Source: Micromonospora ferruginea
Lineage (GTDB): Bacteria > Actinomycetota > Actinomycetes > Mycobacteriales > Micromonosporaceae
Direction of reading: 5' to 3'
Length of the DNA: 64,000 bases
Assembly: GCF_013694245.2 (NCBI RefSeq)
Contig: NZ_CP059322.2
Location: 988,001-1,052,000 of the forward strand
A model generated the notes under the pieces. It was given only the letters and a program-made list of their open reading frames with translations, made no database searches and was not told where the DNA came from. Both the position numbers and the translations under genes were made by a program. Shown piece after piece: positions 1 through 11,401 of this stretch. Each line of letters begins with the position of its first letter. The first letter of the stretch is position 1.

Positions 1-48
1 GACGGCGGAGGTGATGGCGGCCAGCTTGGCGCGCCGTCGTACGGACAT
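1..48 (-). CDS. N-terminus of a secreted protein, cut by the window edge
   Basis: The first 16 codons of a minus-strand gene are present. They start with ATG preceded by a purine-rich AAGGGAA ribosome-binding site at the usual distance. The peptide begins MSVRRRAKLAAITSAV, an Arg-rich n-region running into a hydrophobic stretch, which is typical of an actinobacterial Sec or Tat signal peptide. The rest lies outside the window, so the function cannot be read. The divergent neighbour is a secreted carbohydrate-binding protein, so a secreted hydrolase would fit, but that is inference only. Confidence 0.6.
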   Translation of the reverse strand, partial: MSVRRRAKLAAITSAV

Positions 49-200
49 GGTGTTTCCCTTCGGAACGGCGGGGACGGTTCCGCCGGCCGGCTTCCCACCA
101 TCTCGGCGCCTGCCCGGTTGGCGCCGGTGGGTCGACCGGTCCGGCGGCCCGTGCCCCTGCCGATGGACGAGCTGTTTCTTCGGCTCCCGCCCCGCGCCCA

Positions 201-217
201 CTCAGCAAGCGCTTTCT
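201..217. promoter_or_regulatory. Possible LacI-type operator
   Basis: A GCAAGCGCTTTC element with a perfect AAGCGCTT core sits in the 354-bp gap between two divergent secreted-protein genes. LacI-family regulators of carbohydrate genes bind palindromes with a central CG of this kind. It lies about 150 bp upstream of the minus-strand start at 48. No regulator of this family is encoded in the window, so the assignment is tentative. The rest of 49-308 shows no coding potential. Confidence 0.3.
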
Positions 218-308
218 CATGTAAGCATGTCGATGGAGGGGCGTAAATGGCTAACAGACAGTGAATTGGTATGCGCGGTTGCGCCGCAAGCGACCGCGTC
301 GACCGCGC

Positions 309-337
309 TTGACATCGATGAGGGTAAACGTTAGGTT
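309..337 (+). promoter_or_regulatory. Sigma-70-type promoter for the DUF1593 gene
   Basis: TTGACA (309-314) and TAGGTT (332-337) are separated by 17 bp, a near-consensus housekeeping promoter. Transcription would start near 344, giving a leader of about 60 nt before the ATG at 403. Confidence 0.55.
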
Positions 338-366
338 GCGCCCACGTTGTCGAATTGTGAATCGGC

Positions 367-380
367 AATGAATATTCATT
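367..380. promoter_or_regulatory. Perfect 14-bp AT-rich palindrome, probable operator
   Basis: AATGAATATTCATT is a perfect palindrome in otherwise GC-rich DNA. It lies just after the predicted transcription start and 22 bp before the ATG at 403, where a bound repressor would block transcription. Which regulator binds is unknown. The SorC-type regulator at 11402-12412 has a related but differently spaced TGAAT/ATTCA repeat at its own promoter. Confidence 0.45.
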
Positions 381-402
381 CAGAACTGCGAGGTGTTGCG
401 CC

Positions 403-2448
403 ATGCCGACGACGGGAAGACATGCCTTCTCCGGGTGCCGCGTGACGGCATGGGCCGCGACGGCCCTCGCTGCCGCCCTGGTCGTCACCGGCGGTCACGC
501 CGCCACGGCCGCCGGGCGCCAGGGCGCGGTGGCGAATGCGGTGTCCACCACCTACGAGGCCGAGGCCGGCACGGTCGGCGGCGGCACGACGATCGATTCG
601 AACAACGCCGGCTACACGGGCGGCGGATTCGCGAACTTCCCGACCGGCGGCGGGTCGCTGCAGTTCGGCAGCGTTGCCGGCGGCAGCGGCGGTTCCGCCG
701 GGTTGACGATCCGGTTCGCCAACGGAAGTGGGAAGACGCGAACCGGCCGGCTGGTGGTCAACGGGGCCGGCCAGGACATCACCTTCCCCACGACCAGCAA
801 CTGGACGACCTGGCAGAGCACCTCACTGACGGTGCCGTTGAACAGCGGCGGCAACACCATCCGCTTCGAGACCAACGGTCAGGACCTGGCCAACATCGAC
901 CACATCGTCGTCGCCGCCAACGACGGGGCGTCCGCGCCCGTCATCACCGCCCAGCCGGTCGGCCAGACGGTTGCCCCCGGCGCCACCATCACCTTCACCG
1001 TCGCCGCGACGGGCGCGTCACCGCTGAGCTACCGGTGGCGGCGCAACGGCGTCGACATCGCCGGCGCCACCGCCAGCAGTTACACCCTCACCAACGTGCA
1101 GTCCGCCCACGCCGGCGACTACACCGTCGTGGTGACCAACTCCCTCGGCTCGGTCACCAGCGACCCCGCCAGTCTCACTGTCAACGACGCCCCACCGCCG
1201 TCGACCACCCGGCCGCGGATGATCGCGATGACCGACGGCGAGGTCGACGACCGCAGTTCAATGGTCCGCTTCCTGACCTACGCCTCGGACTACGACGTCG
1301 CCGGCATCATCCAGACCAACTCGCGATACCAGAAGAGCGGGCACAGCGGCGACCGATGGATCGAGGCGCAACTCGACCGGTACCAGCAGGTGCTGCCCAA
1401 CCTGCGGCTGCACAAGGCGGGGTATCCCGACACCGCCACGCTGCGCGGGGTCGTCCGGATCGGCAACGAGAACAGCGGCGACCTGACCAGGGCGCCGGCG
1501 GACATGGCGACCAGGGACACCCCGGGCTCGCAGCTGATCATCGACCGGCTGTTGGACAACGATCCCCGACCGGTGCACGTCTCGGCCTGGGGCGGGGCCA
1601 ACACGCTCGCGTACGCGCTCTACAAGCTGAAGACCCAGTACCCGGCGGCTCAGTACGACCGCGCCGTGTCCCGACTGTGGATCTACTGCATCTGGTACCA
1701 GGACGGCGGCGGTCAGTGGATCGAGGACAACATCCCCGGAGCCAGGATCTACGAGGCGTACAAGTGGGACAACGTCTGGGACTACCAGAGCCTCACCGGG
1801 CCCAGCCCGGACTACGTCAAGGCGTACATGACGCAGGGCTGGTTGGACACGAACGTCAAGCGGAACCACGGCCCGCTCGGCGCGGTCGTGCCGCAGACGT
1901 ACGTCAGCGAGGGTGACACCCCGTCGTTCCTGCCGATGATCGACAACGGGCTGACCCAGTACGCCGACTACACCCTCGGTGGGTGGGGTGGCCGGCCGGT
2001 CTTCGACACCGGCAACCACATGACCGACGGCGTCGACGACGGCAACGCCAACAAGCCGTTCTGGCGGTGGATCCCGGCTGCGGAGAACGACTACGCCGCG
2101 CGGATGGACTGGCAGGTGGCCACCAGGTTCGGCGACGCCAACCACCAACCGGTGGCGCGGGTCGCCGGTGGCCTGACGCGTACCGTGTCGCCCGGGCAGA
2201 CGGTGACGCTCGACGCCTCGCCGACCACCGACCCGGACGGCAACGCCCTGACCTACAAGTGGTGGCAGTACGCCGACGCCGACTCGGTGAGCGCGCGGCC
2301 GACGATCAGCAACGACACCGCACGCACCGGCGCCACCTTCGTCGTGCCGAACGAACCCGGCAAGAGGATCCACGTCATCCTCGAGGTCGTCGACAACGGA
2401 TCTCCGAGCCTGACCCACTACCAACGCGTGGTGTTCACCATCGCCTGA
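403..2448 (+). CDS. Secreted CBM35/6 - Ig-like - DUF1593 (nucleoside-hydrolase-like) protein
   Basis: The 681-residue protein starts with a signal peptide of about 36 residues. Next comes a CBM35/CBM6-type beta-sandwich (about 48-172, starting YEAEAG) and an immunoglobulin-like domain (about 177-263). A DUF1593 domain (about 270-550) follows; it opens RPRMIAMTDGEVDDRSSMVRF, with the acidic DGEVDD stretch that resembles the metal-binding N-terminus of nucleoside hydrolases. The C-terminal beta domain (about 575-681) usually accompanies DUF1593 in cellulose-binding proteins. DUF1593 proteins occur in plant-polysaccharide loci, but their substrate is not established. The start codon has a GAGG site about 9 nt upstream. 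The gene precedes the pentose operon in the same direction but has its own promoter. The domain calls are solid; the catalytic activity is unproven. Confidence 0.85.
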   Translation: MPTTGRHAFSGCRVTAWAATALAAALVVTGGHAATAAGRQGAVANAVSTTYEAEAGTVGGGTTIDSNNAGYTGGGFANFPTGGGSLQFGSVAGGSGGSAGLTIRFANGSGKTRTGRLVVNGAGQDITFPTTSNWTTWQSTSLTVPLNSGGNTIRFETNGQDLANIDHIVVAANDGASAPVITAQPVGQTVAPGATITFTVAATGASPLSYRWRRNGVDIAGATASSYTLTNVQSAHAGDYTVVVTNSLGSVTSDPASLTVNDAPPPSTTRPRMIAMTDGEVDDRSSMVRFLTYASDYDVAGIIQTNSRYQKSGHSGDRWIEAQLDRYQQVLPNLRLHKAGYPDTATLRGVVRIGNENSGDLTRAPADMATRDTPGSQLIIDRLLDNDPRPVHVSAWGGANTLAYALYKLKTQYPAAQYDRAVSRLWIYCIWYQDGGGQWIEDNIPGARIYEAYKWDNVWDYQSLTGPSPDYVKAYMTQGWLDTNVKRNHGPLGAVVPQTYVSEGDTPSFLPMIDNGLTQYADYTLGGWGGRPVFDTGNHMTDGVDDGNANKPFWRWIPAAENDYAARMDWQVATRFGDANHQPVARVAGGLTRTVSPGQTVTLDASPTTDPDGNALTYKWWQYADADSVSARPTISNDTARTGATFVVPNEPGKRIHVILEVVDNGSPSLTHYQRVVFTIA

Positions 2449-2598
2449 CGCGGGCGGCGGCCCTGCCCTCGGCCCGACCAGGGCCGAGGGCGCGGCTGTC
2501 GGACTGCCCGGGCGCGTCCGGTCCCGGCCGGCGAACCGCGCCACCTCGGTGGCCGACCTGCCAGGGACGTGTGAACGGATGATGGCGGACGCGGGCGA

Positions 2599-2628
2599 TT
2601 GACATTGCTGGTTCGGCAGTCCTACGCT
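2599..2628 (+). promoter_or_regulatory. Promoter of the pentose operon, probably giving a leaderless mRNA
   Basis: TTGACA (2599-2604) and TACGCT (2623-2628) are 18 bp apart. The ATG of the isomerase at 2635 falls exactly where transcription should begin, 7 nt after the -10 box. There is no Shine-Dalgarno sequence before this ATG. A leaderless transcript is therefore likely, a common arrangement in actinomycetes. Confidence 0.6.
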
Positions 2629-2634
2629 CGTGTC

Positions 2635-3645
2635 ATGTCCGATCAAGCGCGAATAGATATGCCATTGCCGGTCTTCGGTGCGGGCATCTGGCACTTCGGC
2701 CGATATGTGGACCGGTACGCCACCGACGGCTACGGCCCGCCGGTGAACACGCTCGAAGCGATCAACCTGGCCAGCAAGGTCGAGGACCTGTCGGTGGTCG
2801 ATCTGACCTACCCGTTCGACCCGTCGGGGCTCGCCGTCGCGGACGTCGCCGGCGTGCTGACCATGAACGGGCTGCGTGCGGTCGCGGTGACCCCGGAGAT
2901 CTACACCCGCCGGTTCAACCGCGGCGCGTTCACCAACCCCGACGCCGAGGTGCGGCGCGCCGCGATCGAACTGGTCTCCGAGGCCGCCCACGTCGCGCGT
3001 GAGCTGGGCTGCGACTACGTCAAGCTCTGGCCCGGGCAGGACGGCTGGGACTACCCCTTCCAGGCCGACCACCGGCAGCTGTGGCAGTACTCCGTCGACG
3101 CGGTCCGCGAACTGGCCGCCGCCTTCCCCGACCTGCGCTTCGCCATCGAGTACAAGCCACGCGAGCCGCGCAACGCGATGGTGTTCTCCTCGGTGGCCCG
3201 CACGCTGCTGGCCATCGAGGACATCGGGCTGCCCAACGTCGGCATCCTCCTGGACTTCGGGCACTCCCTCTACGGCGGGGAGTCGCCGGCCGACGCCGCC
3301 CGCATGGCGATCGCACGCGGCCGGCTGTTCGCCATCGACGTCAACGACAACTATCGCGGCTGGGACGACGACATGGTCGTCGGCTCCATGCACCCGATCG
3401 AGACGTTCGAGTTCTTCTACGCCCTGGTCGAGGCCGGCTGGCAGGGCGTGTGGCAGCTGGACCAGTTCCCGTTCCGCGAGGACAGCGTGCAGGCGGCCAC
3501 CGACGGCATCCGGGTGATGAAGCGCATCCACCGGGCGATCGGCGCCGTCGACCGGGAGGCGCTGCACGCCGCCCAGCAGGCCCAGGACGCCCTCGCCGCG
3601 CAACGGATCATCCAGGACGCCCTCTACGGCCGGTACGAGAGTTGA
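2635..3645 (+). CDS. Xylose-isomerase-like TIM-barrel sugar isomerase (candidate D-apiose isomerase)
   Basis: The 336-residue protein belongs to the AP endonuclease 2/xylose-isomerase-like TIM-barrel superfamily. Barrel strands ending in acidic or His residues can be seen: [31 protein letters not shown] and FAIDVNDN, the Glu/Asp/His set that holds the divalent metal in these isomerases. It is first in an operon with a split transketolase, an FGGY kinase and a sugar ABC transporter. The same enzyme set makes up the described non-oxidative D-apiose pathway (apiose isomerase, apulose kinase, apulose-4-phosphate transketolase), so D-apiose to D-apulose isomerisation is the best guess. Another aldopentose or tetrose is possible. 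The ATG at 2635 is chosen because it coincides with the predicted transcription start; the upstream TTG at 2599 is the -35 box. Confidence 0.8.
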   Translation: MSDQARIDMPLPVFGAGIWHFGRYVDRYATDGYGPPVNTLEAINLASKVEDLSVVDLTYPFDPSGLAVADVAGVLTMNGLRAVAVTPEIYTRRFNRGAFTNPDAEVRRAAIELVSEAAHVARELGCDYVKLWPGQDGWDYPFQADHRQLWQYSVDAVRELAAAFPDLRFAIEYKPREPRNAMVFSSVARTLLAIEDIGLPNVGILLDFGHSLYGGESPADAARMAIARGRLFAIDVNDNYRGWDDDMVVGSMHPIETFEFFYALVEAGWQGVWQLDQFPFREDSVQAATDGIRVMKRIHRAIGAVDREALHAAQQAQDALAAQRIIQDALYGRYES

Positions 3646-3650
3646 CCAAC

Positions 3651-4565
3651 GTGACGGAACATGTCGACGAGGTGGCCCCGGTGAGACTGTCCGCTGACCC
3701 CGAGCGCGCCCAGCGGTACGGGAACCTGTCCGCCCGCCTGCGCTCCTCCGACGCCGACGTCGCCGCCGTCGAGCTGCGGCGCATCTCGCGAGAGGTACGC
3801 CGCAGCATCATCCGGATGATCGACCGCGCCCGGATGGGACACATCGGGGGTGACCTGTCGGTGACCGACATCCTGGTGACCTGCTTCTGGGGCGCGCTGT
3901 CGCTGGACCCGCAGCGTCCGGCGTGGCGCGACCGCGACCGCTTCATCCTCAGCAAGGGTCACTGCGCCGCGGCCCTGTACTCCACCCTGGCGCACTGCGG
4001 GTTCTTCCACCCCGAGGAGCTCGACACGTTCATGGCGCCGCTGTCGGCGCTCAACGGGCATCCGAACAGGCTCAAGGTGCCGGGCGTGGAGACGAACACC
4101 GGCGCCCTGGGCCACGGGCTTCCGGTCGCCACCGGCTGCGCCATCGCCGCACAGCTGGCCGGCGCGTCCTGGCGCACCGTCGTCGTGCTCGGCGACGGCG
4201 AGATGCAGGAGGGCAGCAACTGGGAGGCGGCGATGACGGCCGCCCACCACGACCTGTCCTCGCTGACCGCGGTGATCGACCGCAACCGCCTGCAGCAGGG
4301 CGCCCGCACCGAGGACACCAAGCGTCTGGAGCCGTTCGCCGACAAGTGGCGCAGCTTCGGCTGGGAGGTACGCGAGGTCGACGGGCACGACCACGTCGCG
4401 CTGCTGCGCGCCCTGGGGCCGTCGACCACCGGCCAGCCGGTGGCGGTCGTCGCCAACACGATCAAGGGAAAGGGCGTGTCCTTCATGGAGGACCGGGTCG
4501 AGTGGCACCACAAGGTGCCCACTCCCGAGCAGACCGAGCGGGCGCTCGCGGAGCTGGTCGGATGA
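3651..4565 (+). CDS. Transketolase, N-terminal (thiamine diphosphate-binding) subunit
   Basis: The 304-residue protein corresponds to the N-terminal third of a transketolase. GHGLPVATGCAIA and GDGEMQEGSNWEAAM (about 150-200) form the TPP/Mg site, with NRLQQG after it, and SKGHCAAALY lies near residue 105. With the next gene it makes a two-subunit enzyme. In the apiose pathway such pairs transfer a two-carbon unit from apulose 4-phosphate to glyceraldehyde 3-phosphate, giving dihydroxyacetone phosphate and xylulose 5-phosphate. That specificity is inferred from the neighbours. The start is taken as GTG 3651, 5 nt after the isomerase stop; TTG 3642 and GTG 3681 are alternatives. The stop overlaps the next start by 4 nt (ATGA), implying translational coupling. 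Confidence 0.88.
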   Translation: MTEHVDEVAPVRLSADPERAQRYGNLSARLRSSDADVAAVELRRISREVRRSIIRMIDRARMGHIGGDLSVTDILVTCFWGALSLDPQRPAWRDRDRFILSKGHCAAALYSTLAHCGFFHPEELDTFMAPLSALNGHPNRLKVPGVETNTGALGHGLPVATGCAIAAQLAGASWRTVVVLGDGEMQEGSNWEAAMTAAHHDLSSLTAVIDRNRLQQGARTEDTKRLEPFADKWRSFGWEVREVDGHDHVALLRALGPSTTGQPVAVVANTIKGKGVSFMEDRVEWHHKVPTPEQTERALAELVG

Positions 4566-5533
4566 CGATCGTGGAGCAGGCCCTCTTCGACTGCCGGCAG
4601 GCCTTCGCCGACGAACTGCGCGCCCTCGCCCGGGTCGACGAGCGCGTCGTGGCGGTCTGCAACGACTCGGTCGGATCGAGCAACCTCGTCGGCTTCCGCG
4701 ATGAGTTCCCCCGCCGGCTGGTCAACGTCGGCATCGCCGAACAGGACCTGGTCGGCGTCGCCGCCGGGCTGGCCAACGCCGGCAAGATCCCCTTCGTCTG
4801 CGCCGCCGCGCCGTTCCTGACCGGCCGAGCCCTCGAACAGATCAAGGCGGACGTCGCCTACAGCGACGCGCACGTCGTGCTCTGCGGGCAGAGCCCCGGC
4901 ATGGCCTACGGCGAGCTGGGGCCGACCCACCACTCCATCGAGGACCTCTCCTGGATGCGCGCGGTGGCGAACCTCGACGTGATCGTGCCGGCGGACCCGG
5001 CCCAGACCCGTGCCGCGGTACGGTGGGCAGCCACCTCCGGCCGCCCCTCTTACCTGCGGATTCCCCGCTTCAAGGTACCCGCGGTCACGCCGGCGGACGC
5101 GCCCTTCGCCCCCCGCACGGCGGTCCGCCTGACCGACGGCGACGACGTCACGGTCATCGCGATCGGATCGCTCACCTCACGGGCGCTCGACGCCGCCGAC
5201 CGGCTGCGCGTCGAAGGCATCGAGGTCCGGGTCCTGAACATGCCGTTCGTGGACCCCATCGACACCCGCGCGGTGCTGGCCGCCGCCGCCCAGACCCGCG
5301 GCATCGTGACCGCCGAGGAGGCGACCACGACCGGCGGGCTGGGTGCCGCCGTCGCGGCGATCGTCGCCGCCGGCCGACCCGCCCCGATGCGGATCCTCGG
5401 CATCCCCCGGGTCTTCGCCCCGACCGGCGACACCGCGTACCTGCTGGACCACTTCGGGCTGACCGCCGACGGCATCGCCGACGCGGTACGTGAGCTGTAC
5501 GCCGCCGCGGAACCGGACGGTGACCATGGCTGA
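4562..5533 (+). CDS. Transketolase, C-terminal subunit
   Basis: The 323-residue partner carries the pyrimidine-binding and C-terminal transketolase domains. RLVNVGIAEQDLVGVAAGLA (about 55-75) contains the catalytic Glu that activates TPP, and ELGPTHHSIEDLSWMRA is the conserved His-rich loop. A C-terminal Rossmann-like domain spans about 200-310. ATG 4562 overlaps the stop of the N-terminal subunit by 4 nt. Family membership is clear; the donor substrate (candidate: apulose 4-phosphate) comes from context only. Confidence 0.88.
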   Translation: MTIVEQALFDCRQAFADELRALARVDERVVAVCNDSVGSSNLVGFRDEFPRRLVNVGIAEQDLVGVAAGLANAGKIPFVCAAAPFLTGRALEQIKADVAYSDAHVVLCGQSPGMAYGELGPTHHSIEDLSWMRAVANLDVIVPADPAQTRAAVRWAATSGRPSYLRIPRFKVPAVTPADAPFAPRTAVRLTDGDDVTVIAIGSLTSRALDAADRLRVEGIEVRVLNMPFVDPIDTRAVLAAAAQTRGIVTAEEATTTGGLGAAVAAIVAAGRPAPMRILGIPRVFAPTGDTAYLLDHFGLTADGIADAVRELYAAAEPDGDHG

Positions 5534-7001
5534 CGGGCCGCTCGTCCTCGCGGTGGACCAGGGGACGAGTTCCACCAAGGCGCTCCTCGTCGACGCCGCC
5601 GGAAAGGTCGTCGCGCGAGCGGTCGCGCCCGTGACGGAGCGACAGCCCCGACCCGGCTGGGTCGAGCAGGACGCCGACGAACTGTGGCACAGCGTCCGTG
5701 CCGCCGTGACGTCCTGCGTCGAGCCGGCCGTCGCCCACCGGATCGAGGCCGTCGGGTTGAGCACCCAGCGGGAGTCGCTGGTGCTGTGGGATCGCCGCAC
5801 CGGCGAGCCGCTCGGCCCGCTGCTCAGCTGGCAGGACCAACGCACCAACGACGCCTGTCGCGACCTCACCGCGTCCGGCAGCGGACCGCTGGTCAGGTCG
5901 GCCAGCGGGATGCCGTTGGACCCGATGTTCTCGGCGCTCAAGGCGCGCTGGCTGTTGGACATCCACGACCCGGAACGGCGGCGCGCCAAGGCCGGCGAGC
6001 TGTGCCTGGGCACGGTCGACTCCTGGCTGCTGAGCCGGTTCGGCGGCGAGCACGTGACCGAGGTCGGCAACGCCTCCCGCACCCAGTTGCTCAACATCGA
6101 CACCCGGCAGTGGGACGAGCGTCTGCTCGACCTGTTCGGGGTGCCGGCCGCGGTGCTGCCCCGGGTGGTGGGCTCCGGCGGCGACTTCCCGGCCGTACGC
6201 GATCTGTGGCCCGTGCCGGACGGCGTCCCGGTGCGGGCGGTCCTCGGGGACTCGCACGCGGCGATGTTCGCCCACGCCGGCTGGCGGCCCGGTGTCGTGA
6301 AGGCCACCTACGGCACCGGCTCGTCCGTGATGGCCGTCGGCGACGGCGGCGACAGCCCGCAGCTGTGCCGCAGCGTGGCATGGGACATCGACGGACCGGT
6401 CCACGCCGTCGAAGGCAACATCCGCGCCACCGGCCGCACCCTCAGCTGGCTGGCCGAGCTGTTCGGCACCGACGTGCAGACCCTGCTCGACGAGGCGCCA
6501 CCCGCCTCGGGTCCGGTGCAGTTCGTGCCGGCCTTCGGTGGCCTCGGCGCGCCGTGGTGGGACCCCGACGCGACCGCGATGCTCAGCGGCCTGACCCTGG
6601 GCACCCGCCGCGGTGATCTCGCCGCCGCGGCGCTGCACGCGGTGGCCCACCAGGTCGACGACGTCGTGACCGCCGTCGAGTCCACCGTCGGTGAGGTGCG
6701 GCTCCTGCTGTGCGACGGTGGCCTGACTCGCAGCGGCCGGCTCATGCAGACCCAGGCCGACGTCGGCGGTCGACTCGTCGGCCGTTCCGCCGAGCAGGAC
6801 CTGTCCTGCCTGGGGGCGGCCGACGCGGCCGGCCTGGTCGCCGGGCTGTGGACCCGGGCCGACCTCGAAGGGCGGGTACGACCCGTCGACGAATACCACC
6901 CCGCCACCGATCGCGCGGTCCGGGCCGCCCAGCGGGCCCGGTGGCACACCGCGATCGACCGGGCCCGGTCGGCCCCCGCAACGGCAAGGAGCAGAGCGTG
7001 A
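5526..7001 (+). CDS. FGGY-family carbohydrate kinase (candidate apulose kinase)
   Basis: This 491-residue kinase has the FGGY layout of two ribonuclease-H-like domains. The N-terminal ATP loop is LAVDQGTSSTKALLVD (residues about 10-25), WVEQDADELW and LSTQRESLVLWD follow, and the C-terminal domain has YGTGSSVM, GGLGAPWWD and CDGGLTRS. It resembles xylulokinase and glycerol kinase in length and motifs. It would phosphorylate the ketose made by the isomerase before the transketolase acts. ATG 5526 overlaps the previous gene by 8 nt. Operon context favours D-apulose as substrate; xylulose-type ketoses cannot be excluded. Confidence 0.88.
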   Translation: MADGPLVLAVDQGTSSTKALLVDAAGKVVARAVAPVTERQPRPGWVEQDADELWHSVRAAVTSCVEPAVAHRIEAVGLSTQRESLVLWDRRTGEPLGPLLSWQDQRTNDACRDLTASGSGPLVRSASGMPLDPMFSALKARWLLDIHDPERRRAKAGELCLGTVDSWLLSRFGGEHVTEVGNASRTQLLNIDTRQWDERLLDLFGVPAAVLPRVVGSGGDFPAVRDLWPVPDGVPVRAVLGDSHAAMFAHAGWRPGVVKATYGTGSSVMAVGDGGDSPQLCRSVAWDIDGPVHAVEGNIRATGRTLSWLAELFGTDVQTLLDEAPPASGPVQFVPAFGGLGAPWWDPDATAMLSGLTLGTRRGDLAAAALHAVAHQVDDVVTAVESTVGEVRLLLCDGGLTRSGRLMQTQADVGGRLVGRSAEQDLSCLGAADAAGLVAGLWTRADLEGRVRPVDEYHPATDRAVRAAQRARWHTAIDRARSAPATARSRA

Positions 7002-7630
7002 CCCGCCTACGACGTCCTCGGTGGATCGGGCTGGCCGCCGTCGCCGTGCTCGTCGCGGCGATCCTGCTCAGCACCGAGTACCGGCCCGCGGACGCCCCCT
7101 CGGCCGCCCAGGCGCAAGCCTTCGACCCGGCCCGCTACGGCAGCGAGACCTACCAGAGCAAGGTGGTGCCGGCCATCCGGCAGAACGCCACGCCGCTGCC
7201 AGAACTGTTCGCGGCCCTCTCCGCGGACAAGGAGGCCGCCGGCCGCAGATACGGCCACCGCGAGGGCACCGGCCCCTGGAGCTTCGCGGTCACCGGCGAG
7301 GGCGTCGCCGGCAGGACCACCGGCAACCTGATGCTCGTCACCGGCACCGGCCTCCCAACGGCCACGCGAGTGTCACTGCAGGTGGGACCGGCGATCAACG
7401 GCACCGCCCTGCGCGACGCCGCCGGGTTCATCACCTTCGGCCAGTTCCTCAACCAGGTGCAGTACGCCGACGCGGCGACGGCGCTGAACAACCAGATGCG
7501 CGGCAGCGTGCTGGCCGACCTGAAGCCCGCGGACCTGGCGGGCCAGAAAATCACCTTCACCGGCGCGTTCCGCTTCGTCACGCCGTCGGTCGTCACCATC
7601 ACGCCCATCGAGATCGGCCGGGCGCAATGA
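6998..7630 (+). CDS. DUF2291 family membrane-anchored protein
   Basis: The 210-residue protein has one N-terminal hydrophobic helix (about 9-25) followed by an extracytoplasmic domain. The stretch FLNQVQYADAATALNNQMR is typical of DUF2291. This family recurs next to CUT2 sugar ABC transporters, as here, and is presumed to help uptake, though no biochemical role is known to me. GTG 6998 is preceded by AAGGAGC and overlaps the kinase stop by 4 nt. The stop overlaps the ATPase start by 4 nt. Confidence 0.85.
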   Translation: MTRLRRPRWIGLAAVAVLVAAILLSTEYRPADAPSAAQAQAFDPARYGSETYQSKVVPAIRQNATPLPELFAALSADKEAAGRRYGHREGTGPWSFAVTGEGVAGRTTGNLMLVTGTGLPTATRVSLQVGPAINGTALRDAAGFITFGQFLNQVQYADAATALNNQMRGSVLADLKPADLAGQKITFTGAFRFVTPSVVTITPIEIGRAQ

Positions 7631-9158
7631 CCGCGATTCTACGCGCCCGCGCCGTGACGAAGGTCTACGGCGGCACCCATGCGCTCACCGGCGTCGACTT
7701 CACGGTCGCCGACGGCCGGGTCACCGCACTGTTCGGCGAGAACGGCGCCGGCAAGTCCACCCTGATGAAGATCCTCGCCGGGATCGAGCAACCCAGCACC
7801 GGCCACATCGAGCTCGACGGCACGCCCATCCATCCCCGCTCCGCCCGGGAAGCCGCCGACCGCGGGATCTCGATCATCCACCAGGAACTCAGCCTCTGCC
7901 CCAACCTCAGCGTCCAGGACAACCTCTTCCTCGCCCGCGAACTGCGCACCCGAGGCGTCGTCGACCGGCAGGCGCAGCGACAGGCCACCCTGGCGGTCCT
8001 GCGCCGGTTGGAGGAGGACGTGGACCCCGAGCACCTGGTCGGCGACCTGCGCCTGGGCCAGCAGCAGATCGTCGAGATCGCGCGGGCGCTGTTGCAGAAC
8101 GCCCGAGTGCTGATCATGGACGAACCCACCTCGGCCCTCACCGCACCCGAGGTCGCCGTCCTGTTCCGGATCATCCGCGAACTGACCGCCGCCGGCGTCG
8201 CCGTCGTCTACATCTCCCACCACCTCGACGAGGCGCTGGAGATCGCCGACGACGTCGCCGTGCTGCGCGACGGCGCCCTCGTCGCCGCCGCCACGGCCGA
8301 CCAGGCCACCCTCGGCTGGATCGTCCGGCACATGGTCGGCCGCGACCCCGACACCCTGTTCCCCGACCGTGACTCCGCCGCCGGCGCCGCGGTGCTCGCC
8401 ACCGACCGCATCGTCGTCGCCGACCCGCAGAACCCCCACCGCCTCGCCGTCGACCAGGTCTCCCTCACCCTCCACCAGGGCGAGATCGTCGGCATCTACG
8501 GCCTGATGGGCTCCGGCCGCACCGAACTGCTGGAAGCGCTCGCCGGACGGATCACACCGGCCGCGGGAACGATCACCCTCGACGGCGTACCACTCGCCGA
8601 CCCGGACATCCGCTCCCGCATCGCCCGCGGCATCGTGCTGGTCCCCGAGGACCGTCAACGCGACGGCCTGGTCCAGTCCATGTCGGTGGGGCAGAACCTC
8701 AGCCTGGCCGGGCTGTCGCGCTTCGTCCGCAACCTGTTCGTCTCCCGCGACGCCGAGCGGGACGCGGTCCGGCGGACCATCACCGAGGTCACCGTCAAGA
8801 CCAGCGGCGCCGCCGCCGCCATCGGCTCGCTCAGCGGCGGCAACCAGCAAAAGGTCGTCATCGGCAAGGCCCTGCTGACCCGCCCTCGTGTGCTGCTGCT
8901 CGACGAACCGTCACGCGGCGTGGACGTCGGCGCCAGGGCGGACATCTTCGAACTCATGGCCGAGCAGGCCCGCCGCGGACTCTCGGTGCTCTTCGCCACC
9001 TCCGAAGCCGAGGAAGCCCTGCACATCCCCGACCGGTTACTCGTCCTCGCCCGTGGCGCGGTGGTAGGCGAGTTCCGACGCGGACAGATAACCCGGGAGG
9101 ACCTGATGAGCCTGTCCGACGGCCGCGCCGCCGCCTCGACGCGCACGGAGCCGGCGCG

Positions 9159-9162
<4 letters not shown>
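7627..9162 (+). CDS. Sugar ABC transporter, double ATPase subunit (CUT2 family)
   Basis: The 511-residue protein contains two fused ABC domains like RbsA. The first has Walker A GENGAGKST (about 37-45), LRLGQQQIVEIARAL and Walker B VLIMDEPTSAL. The second has a degenerate Walker A (GLMGSGRTELLEAL), an intact LSGGNQQKVVIGKAL signature and LLLDEPSRGVDVGA. The degenerate second site is normal for this family. It energises pentose import with the permease and binding protein downstream. It overlaps both neighbours by 4 nt. Confidence 0.93.
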
Positions 9163-11332
<2,170 letters not shown>

Positions 11333-11340
11333 CCGCACCG

Positions 11341-11391
11341 ACGCCCGTGTCCCGTGTCGCGCCGTCACCGGCCGGCACGGGACACGGGCGT
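11341..11391. terminator. Strong bidirectional hairpin terminator
   Basis: ACGCCCGTGTCCCGTG (11341-11356) pairs perfectly with its complement at 11376-11391 around a 19-nt loop. It sits between the convergent binding-protein and regulator genes. It has no U-tract, as is usual in this GC-rich group. Confidence 0.75.
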
Positions 11392-11401
11392 GCCGGCCGC
11401 G

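Noticed and set aside
1258..3603. Long minus-strand open frame of 781 codons opposite the DUF1593 and isomerase genes
   Set aside because: It is antisense to two recognised genes and its translation is low-complexity Arg/Val/Gly/Asp-rich with no domain. GC-rich DNA suppresses stop codons and produces such frames.
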